The notes beneath the pieces were generated by a model. It was given only the letters and a program-made list of their open reading frames with translations. It was not told the origin of the DNA and made no database searches. Both the position numbers and the translations under genes were made by a program. From positions 1-64,000 of the forward strand of contig JAEUWP010000562.1 in NCBI GenBank assembly GCA_018524725.1: a DNA stretch of 64,000 nt, written 5' to 3'. This stretch comes from Podaxis mareebaensis (lineage: Eukaryota; Basidiomycota; Agaricomycetes; Agaricales; Agaricaceae). Below are positions 57,219-64,000 of the stretch, one piece after another (position 1 is the first letter of the stretch; every line of letters starts with the position of its first letter).

Positions 57219-60200
57219 ATGGAATTCTGTCCTCCTTGCGCAATATGCTGTACTATATGCGCCTCAAAGCTGCCCAAAACATCCCTCCATCATGCATTTG
57301 GCACCTCAAACTCTCAGCCATACGCGTTCAATAACCTTTTAGCTGTTGGCACCGTTACTGTTAAAAGAGTACCCCAACAAGAACCTTCCCTGTGCGACCA
57401 CGCTCATGCAGATGATGGCTGGCATGAATACAATGGCCTTTGGCACTCGGGTTATCTTGAACCAGATGATGCAGACCTCAGCGAACAGATCCGATTTTTG
57501 GTCAAGCATGATTTCGCCAGGGCAACATACAACGTCACCAGTGAAGAAACCTTCACGCTGCGGATTTACTTCATCCCAGTCGACCTCCCGAAAGTGAAAG
57601 GAAGTCTTCATCACCACAACCGCAAAGACCATGTTCTTGGTCCTGCCCGTCGTTACCTCCGGAACTTGATGCCAAAAATTTCTCGGAACCGAGACCAGTG
57701 GTACGGCTATCCTTGTGCAGACAACTCCAACTTCGGAACCTTGATATATGCGCCGCCGGTTTGTTATATCGATGCACACCTGAACCTCGTTAGTGACCGT
57801 TTTGTAGGATGATCGCACCCTTGCGGAGATTTACAGCGATCTTTCATCACCTGAAGTTAACCCCTCAAAGCCTTGTAACGAAACAGTGGCTCGGCTGCTC
57901 AAGTATGATGATGATCTGGAAGGCTTCGGTTTTCGCAGCGTTTTGTATCAATACCAACGTCGTTCCATAGCCGCCATGATCACTCGAGAACTTGTTCCTC
58001 ACGCCTCGCCGGACCCGCTTTACATCTCACTTTCAACTATCAACGGCAAGGACTTTTATTTCCAGCCCGGGACGATGGAAATTATAACCGAGCGCAGGAT
58101 GGTGGAACCAACTCGTGGAGGACTATTATGTGAAGAACTGGGTATTTGGTTAGATATTTCTGTTTCATAGTCCTGCTCAATCGCGCTTAGGCACTGGAAA
58201 AACGGTGATGATTCTGGGCTTGATCCTGTCTACACTGAACCAGTTGCCCCCACCTCCTGATACGATCGCAGAACCCCCTCTCATCCTTACACCCCTCGCA
58301 CTTAAATATTTCCCTTCTAGTCCCTACACCAGTGCCCGGCGAACTATTCACCGCGAAAAACCTCGGCCAACCGAGTCATCTTCTCGGGTGCCTTCGCTTG
58401 TTGAACTCATGCTCCATTACGCTCGGACGACACCCATCTCAGACATTCCCAATCCCCATACAGGCAAAGGACGTAAACAATATGAGAAGCACATGGAGCT
58501 CGAGAGCAAGTTCGAGATGACTTCTTTAAACGAGCTCCTCCAGCAGAACGTGCCTTTCTACCCGCATTCTCCCGAAGAAATCGACGACTCTCGAACATTC
58601 AGGAGGAGTAGGAACCCAATTGGCCCACGGTTGATGTATCTTTCAGCGGCTACTTTGGTGGTCGTTCCGCCTAACCTGCTAAGCCAATGGCATCGCGAGA
58701 TTAACAAGCATTGCGAACGACCTTTACGCGTGTTTATTCTGAGGTCTGGCACCAAGATGCCTTCTGCCAGGGTTTTGGCGTCGGACTATGACGTTCGTCT
58801 CCTCGTTCCACATGCAAACGAGATCTAACTCGACGTGTTGTTGCAGGTAATCCTAATGACGTATAATCGTAAGTAATACATATTCCTTGGCTGTGCTTTC
58901 CTCACTTGTTCATGTATACAGGATACACGGCTGAAGCAGCGCATAAAGATATTTCAGTCCTCCACTCCTTGCCTCCTTGCAGGTGTCCCAATGTTCCAGG
59001 CTCGCGCATTCCAGACTGCAGGTGCCCAGATCCCGTGGGCGCCTCACCTCTCCTACGGATTCGCTGGAAACGCCTCGTCGTAGACGAAGGACATGTATCT
59101 GCTAGCCTGTCAACGAATCTTACGCCGTTCACAAAGCTGCTCAGCGTCGAACGGCGATGGATCGTTACCGGCACACCGACAACTAACTTGTTGGGCCTCA
59201 GTTTGGGGAAGAACACCATCTCGGAGTTCGTGTCTCATACCGGGAAAGAAGACTACTCCTACGACGAACAAGGGGTCCAAGAATCCCCGGGGAGTAACTT
59301 AGACGATAGCGACGATTCTGTGGAAAATGATGGCGGTTCTGTAGTGCCATCGTCGGGTTCCCTAACGCCACCAGTGGTCAAACAAAGAATCTGGAACAAA
59401 TACGACCGCGAGGACCTTGTCAAACTCGACAACATGATTACGCATTTCATTGCTGTTCCGCACTTTATTGCGAACCCAAAGCTCATACAGACTCATCTTC
59501 GCGATCCCTTGATGGATAAAGACGGTCCACGACCGGGGTCTATTCAAGTCCTTACCCAGGTCATGGATATGGTTATGATTCGGCATCGGATTGAAGATGT
59601 GGAGAAGGATATTGTGTTGCCACCGGTGGTTCACGAATCAATTCTTTTGGATTTGGATCCCGTGGTTGTGAAGTCGTATAATGCTTTGCAGGCTACTATT
59701 GCGATTAACGCGATTGATTCGCAACGCACTGATCAGGTATGTCCGCCGTTGATTCAACTCTATTCCGTGTTCATTGCATTGACTCCGCGATCCAGGATTA
59801 CTTGTTTCATCCTAGGGTGAGTGATAGCTTTTCTCCATGACGGTTTAGCCTAACCCATTCATCGCGCAGAACACTGAGTTTCTGCAACTTACTGTAAAGA
59901 ACATGTCACAGTAAGTGATCTCTCCTCGCACCCAGGGCTGGTGCCTGATCTAGAATCGCAGACTCATGTTCTGGTCCGTCGACGAGGCACTCTATAACGC
60001 AGACCAGCTCGTGCAGAATGCACAGACCACGATAGATCGTGCCATGCAGCGGAATATGCCACCAGAAGACATCCAACTGGTTCAGGAAGCATTCCGACAC
60101 ATGTGAGGCTCGAGATCATCCATCTTGGTAGCTGATTTTAATTCCTTCTTCCTAGTCAACTAGCCGCTGCAGACCCTCTATGGAGGCAAATTCAATTGCA

Positions 60201-61819
60201 CGAAGATGTTCCCTATCGCGTCTACAAGATGTCCCACAAGATATTCGATGCTTGGACACGTACTCCCGGTGCCCACCCTGCCAATGACCCGACTCTAGTA
60301 GGTTTCTTACACGCCGACCGTCTTCTAAAACTCCACGATCTTATCATTTCTCGACCTCTCATGAGCGAAGATCTCGTTGTCGAACAAGGTGCAGAAGTCG
60401 CGAAAACGGACATGGAGCTCCGCAAAGCATTTGAGGAGGCATACAAGCGGAACAAGAATAAACATAATCGGAAATACACACATAGTAATACAAAACCGGA
60501 CGCGACAGAAGTGCACGCGGGTTTTATGGTCGAGAATGCGGCAAAGAAGGCTGCGGCGCCGGGCACATTGAAGGAGATGAGAAAGGAGTTGGATCAGTCG
60601 TTAGCGAGGCTAGAGAAGGATGAGGAGGATGAGGACAGCATCCCAGCTGTTCCTGCTCCCAATGATGGTCCTGACACCAGTACTGGCAATGTACCCTCGG
60701 TGCTTGTGCGTTCCTCGGTCTTGGCCGACGTATTTGTGGGATCTTCCGCTTCGAGCAAACTGAACTATATCATTCAGGAGGTGCGCTTGGCACTGGTTTA
60801 CCCTGTATAAAATCATAAACTCGATTTCCAGGTGATGAAACACTCGGCAGATGAGAAGATCCTGATCTTCTCGGATTCTGAGCTCACGTTAGCCCACGTT
60901 GCAGAAGCCCTGGAGCTTATCCAAGTCAAGTTTCTTCGCTTCACAACTCAGATTCAACCTCAAGTCCGTGAACAACTGGTGCTAACTTTCGAGACTTCGG
61001 AGACGTACCGAGTGTTCTTGATGGAACTGAAGCATGGTGCTCGTGGACTGTGAGGCAGGCGCTTCTAGGTTTTTCCCCCCTATTTTCTGACGTTACGATG
61101 TATCGTAGGAACCTTATTTCAGCCTCACGGGTAATCTTCTGCGAACCAGTATGGCAAGCTGATGTCGAAAGTCAAGCAATTAAGGTACAGATCCCTTTTA
61201 TCTCCATGGAGCGTTTCATTTACCGTCTGCTTCAGAGAGCACATCGGATTGGTCAAACACGTTCCATTACTGGTAGGTCCCGAGAAACCCGTCTTCAGAG
61301 GGTCCTTGCATGCGCATAGGGTTACTAATTGCGTTACTTACGCTTCTTCAATTTAGTCAAAACACTCGCCATCCGTGGGACAGCAGAGGAGAATATGGTC
61401 GAACGTCGGAACTTGTTTAAGGGGAGGCACGACAAGATTCCGAAGCTCATTGAAGAGTCTGGCATGCGGCATTTCATTGCAGTGAGTATTGAGTCTCTAT
61501 CTGGGTAATACTACCTAGCTCAACTCTCCGATCTGTATCTTAGAACCCCAAATTCCTTACAAATGAACCTGAGAGGCTTCCAACGGTCAAGTTCCCTCTA
61601 GTCCACATCCCTTATCAGCCGCCGACACCTCCTTCAACTGGATCTTCGAAGGTCAAGATCCCCGTTTTACGTCCCCCTCCCTCACCTTCGTCTGGGTCAG
61701 CGTCGTCTGCCCAGAAACGCGTTTTCATCGCGGAGCCACTGGAGGAGCACCTTATACTTGGTGAGATTGCAGCACGCTCAACACCCAACAAGAAACAGAA
61801 GGGGGTTCATTTTGCGTGA
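57219..61819 (+). CDS. SNF2-family helicase/ATPase, Rad5/SHPRH-like
   Basis: Begins at 57219 ([18 protein letters not shown]) and is spread over about 13 exons to TGA at 61819. ATPase motifs: [20 protein letters not shown] (Q-like), motif [13 protein letters not shown] (split by an intron), motif Ia [17 protein letters not shown], motif II DEGH ([10 protein letters not shown]), motif [15 protein letters not shown]. After an insertion of about 500 residues the second lobe appears: [40 protein letters not shown], motif [15 protein letters not shown]. The long insertion between lobes is typical of the Rad5/SHPRH branch. I saw no RING finger in the insertion. The tail is Pro-rich, ending [10 protein letters not shown]. 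It may act in DNA-repair or chromatin; the exact subfamily is not settled. Divergent from Pam17 across about 200 bp. Confidence 0.85.
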
Positions 61820-62537
61820 ACTTTCATATGTGATGTGATGGTATTCTGAGTCACTGTACATTGTCATGTTGTTCGATCACTTGGGCTAATGCAAATGCAT
61901 TTATGGTTTAGCGCATTTCGGATTTGTCCGGAGATATTGTCGCTAGTTTCCATGACCACGCGTAGCGGTTCGCTCCACTCCAAGTACAGGTGCTTCCAGG
62001 TTCGACAAAACATGCAAAATTCCCAGAAAATTAATGATGGCCATACCGGCTTTACGCTATGTGCCATCCTCCCGCCAAAGAAGGCCAAGAGCAAAAGCCA
62101 GAACGCGTTAATACCTCTAACGGGCGGCTAAGGAAAACCCGATTCAACCTCAAACAATCTACCTGGCGGCTGGGATTACCAAAAAAAACGACGTGGCTTT
62201 GACTCGTGCGGCCGTGCCACCTCGAACTCTAACCCTGACCAATTGGTGGTTCGGGATCAATTATTGGGGTCCATTGAGTGCTTCTTTGTCAGGCATCTTG
62301 TCCGCATCTCGTGGTGGCTCTCACGCGGAGACTAAGCCTGTCTGATGCACAGTTTGCCGCTCCGTCCCGGGCCAGAATAAAAGGTTGAAGCGGTTGGAAA
62401 CTGGTTGTTATCACGCTTTCACGACTTCCCCTTGCGTTGTCTCCTCTCCATCCGCCTTGTCAGAGTGACTGTCCCTCCCTTTCCTTACACCACACTCCTT
62501 CAACACTCGCTTAAACTACCTTTTTGAAGCTATAACC
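61820..62537 (+). promoter_or_regulatory. Intergenic with likely promoter of the Kre9-like gene
   Basis: A possible TATA-like element (ccagaataaaagg, about 62372) stands upstream of CT-rich leader sequence (62405-62520), a typical layout for a highly expressed basidiomycete gene. The rest is the 3' flank of the helicase. The assignment is by position and composition only. Confidence 0.35.
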
Positions 62538-63386
62538 ATGATCATGAACATGCGCCTCATCTCCTTTGCTACTGTCCTTCAAGCCCTCGTGGTTTTCCTC
62601 GTCGCTGTTACCCAAGTTCAAGCTGGGCCTCTGTCCCTTCAAAGGAGGAAGAATTTGGATGTTTTCGTCCCGAGGATTATTGAGCCTACTGCATCCTCGG
62701 TTTGGAGTGCTGGTGCAGTGGAACAAGTTGTTTGGTAAGTCTTCAGTTGTCTTGCTTTTTGGGTGATTCGCATGGCTGCTGGAATGCATACCATCTTTAA
62801 TTGATGAGTTGTCCCGTCTTTTGGGGGTCTTATTAGCGTTGTCTGCCTGGGTAAATATATACATCAGATGCTGATCGACAACCAGGGATACATCCAACGC
62901 TCCATCGAGCATTTCCAACCAAGGACATGTCGTTTTGAAGTCCGGTAAGTTTGTCTGATTGCTATATATGTCTCGTTAACTAATTAGGGGTTGTCCTTCC
63001 ATTGAAGCTCCTATTGGTGATGCCAAACCGATCTGGAAACATTTGGCTGGCCCGTTCAACTTGACAACTGGTCAAGTCAATGTGACTGTCCCTTCGGACA
63101 TGGTTACGGGACAGTACAAAATCATTCGTGAGTGATGGATTCCTTTGCAGTGACAAAGATGGCTGAACATTCCTGTCCAGTATTTGGTGACTCTGGAAAC
63201 GAGAGTGACGAGTTCCATCTCGACGGCGTCGAGCCTTCGCCTGAAGATGAACAAAACTCGGATGCCTCTGACAGCTCCGACCCATTGGGCGATGACGACT
63301 CCCAGACGCCCTCCACCGAGGAAGACTCGACAACCAAACATCCTCTGGTCGAGAAATTCACCCAGAAATTCAAACTTGCGAACTAG
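62538..63386 (+). CDS. Secreted Kre9/Knh1-like protein with acidic tail
   Basis: Four exons: 62538-62734, 62887-62944, 63008-63127 and 63181-63386. A signal peptide (RLISFATVLQALVVFLVAVT) is followed by DVFVPRIIEPTASSVWSAGA, VEQVVW, DTSNAPSSISNQG, then KPIWKHLAGPFNLTTGQVNV, TVPSDMVTGQYKII and LFGDSGNESDEF. The pattern PxIxxP.....W..G....V.W.TSN.P with a closing Y.I.LFGDSGN is the fold of the Kre9/Knh1 N-terminal domain. It is found in many fungal secreted and wall-associated proteins. The tail after that is Glu/Asp/Ser-rich (DEQNSDASDSSDPLGDDDSQ) and there is no GPI-anchor signal, so the protein is probably soluble or wall-held. Start: ATG at 62538; a second and third ATG lie 3 and 5 codons on. 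Confidence 0.83.
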
Positions 63387-64000
63387 ACGTTGAGGACTTG
63401 CGACATTTAGTAGCCAACATGTTATAGCATGTAGCATGGATCAGATCTTCACAGAACTTTGGACTTTTCATGTTGAGTAGTTTAGCTCGATACATCCTTG
63501 GTCTTCTTGATGATGACAGTGATGCTTTCTTGGACGCTTTATATAATCGGACTTAGGTTACTTCTGTGGTAGTTGGTTGAATTTTGTATTGTCGTCGTGA
63601 TAATGTTATCGTCACAACACCATGTTGCGCAAGTGTTGCCGGTCCTCGGAGGTACCCAATGCCGCGGACAGAATACCAGGATTGCGTTTGAGAGGCTCTG
63701 TCATCTCCTCTAGTTCCCGTTGTTACGGAGCATTGCTAACGCTCAAAGACTGACATGGGGCGGGGACACAACCACTGTCTAGGAGCACGAGAAGTACGTT
63801 TATCGTCTAGAACTAAGAATGACGCCACACTAGCTGGAAGGCTAAACAAGGTGCCCCAAAGTAGTATCTGCGATTGACAGCCAATTTGGATTTGATTGCC
63901 ATCATTATCCGAACAATGCCAGGTCTGAACCTACAGTATTTCCATTGACCATAACTCCGTCGGTCCATACTTCTCTCGTTTCGCAAGGCCAATACGCTTG
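63387..64000. other. 3' flank of the Kre9-like gene, no gene seen
   Basis: Stop at 63386 is followed by AT-rich sequence and short ORFs only to the end of the window. Confidence 0.4.

Noticed and set aside
1..64000. CRISPR arrays, tRNA and rRNA genes
   Set aside because: No regularly spaced repeats, no cloverleaf-forming tRNA sequence with A and B boxes and no rRNA sequence were recognised on reading either strand.

Overview
The window looks like nuclear DNA of a mushroom-forming basidiomycete (Agaricomycetes). Genes are interrupted by many short GT-AG introns of about 45-60 bp. Families typical of that group are present: NACHT NTPases with no recognised sensor repeats, F-box proteins of the 'LRRLNSAQ' type, and serine/threonine-rich one-pass membrane proteins with an Arg-rich stop-transfer. 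No tRNA, rRNA, CRISPR array or prophage was seen. Protein identities come from reading conserved residues by eye; no database search was run.

Region 1 (about 1-14.5 kb) is an accessory region. Three tandem NACHT (NLR-like) genes lie on the minus strand at 2360-4406, 7166-9795 and 12000-14490. Their intron positions match, and a short exon before the NACHT domain encodes a beta-prone motif, duplicated in two of the three. Decayed copies of another gene family, on the plus strand, lie at about 120-700, 1300-1960 and 5850-7010. The first NACHT gene has lost its C-terminus, and a likely Ty3/gypsy protease fragment lies just beyond the break.

Region 2 (15.4-26.2 kb) is mostly conserved housekeeping: a PPIL1-type cyclophilin, D-aminoacyl-tRNA deacylase, an unidentified multi-pass membrane protein, the NMD helicase UPF1 and a disordered basic protein.

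Region 3 (27-38.6 kb) holds a dispersed family of four mucin-like single-pass membrane proteins on the plus strand, one of them a pseudogene. Two F-box genes on the minus strand sit among them, one with an apparent frameshift.

Region 4 (39.6-64 kb) contains a four-TM protein, a secreted phage-type (GH24) lysozyme with a Cys-rich N-terminus, NEDD1 (gamma-tubulin targeting), a CCHC/PSP zinc-knuckle protein overlapping a glutaredoxin-like gene, a long CCCH-ankyrin-Clp AAA+ protein, a TM-SH3 protein, mitochondrial Pam17, a SNF2 helicase and a Kre9/Knh1-like secreted protein.

The most unusual items are the NACHT cluster with its N-terminal repeat motif, the GH24 lysozyme with an intact E-D-T triad, and the CCCH-ANK-Clp fusion.
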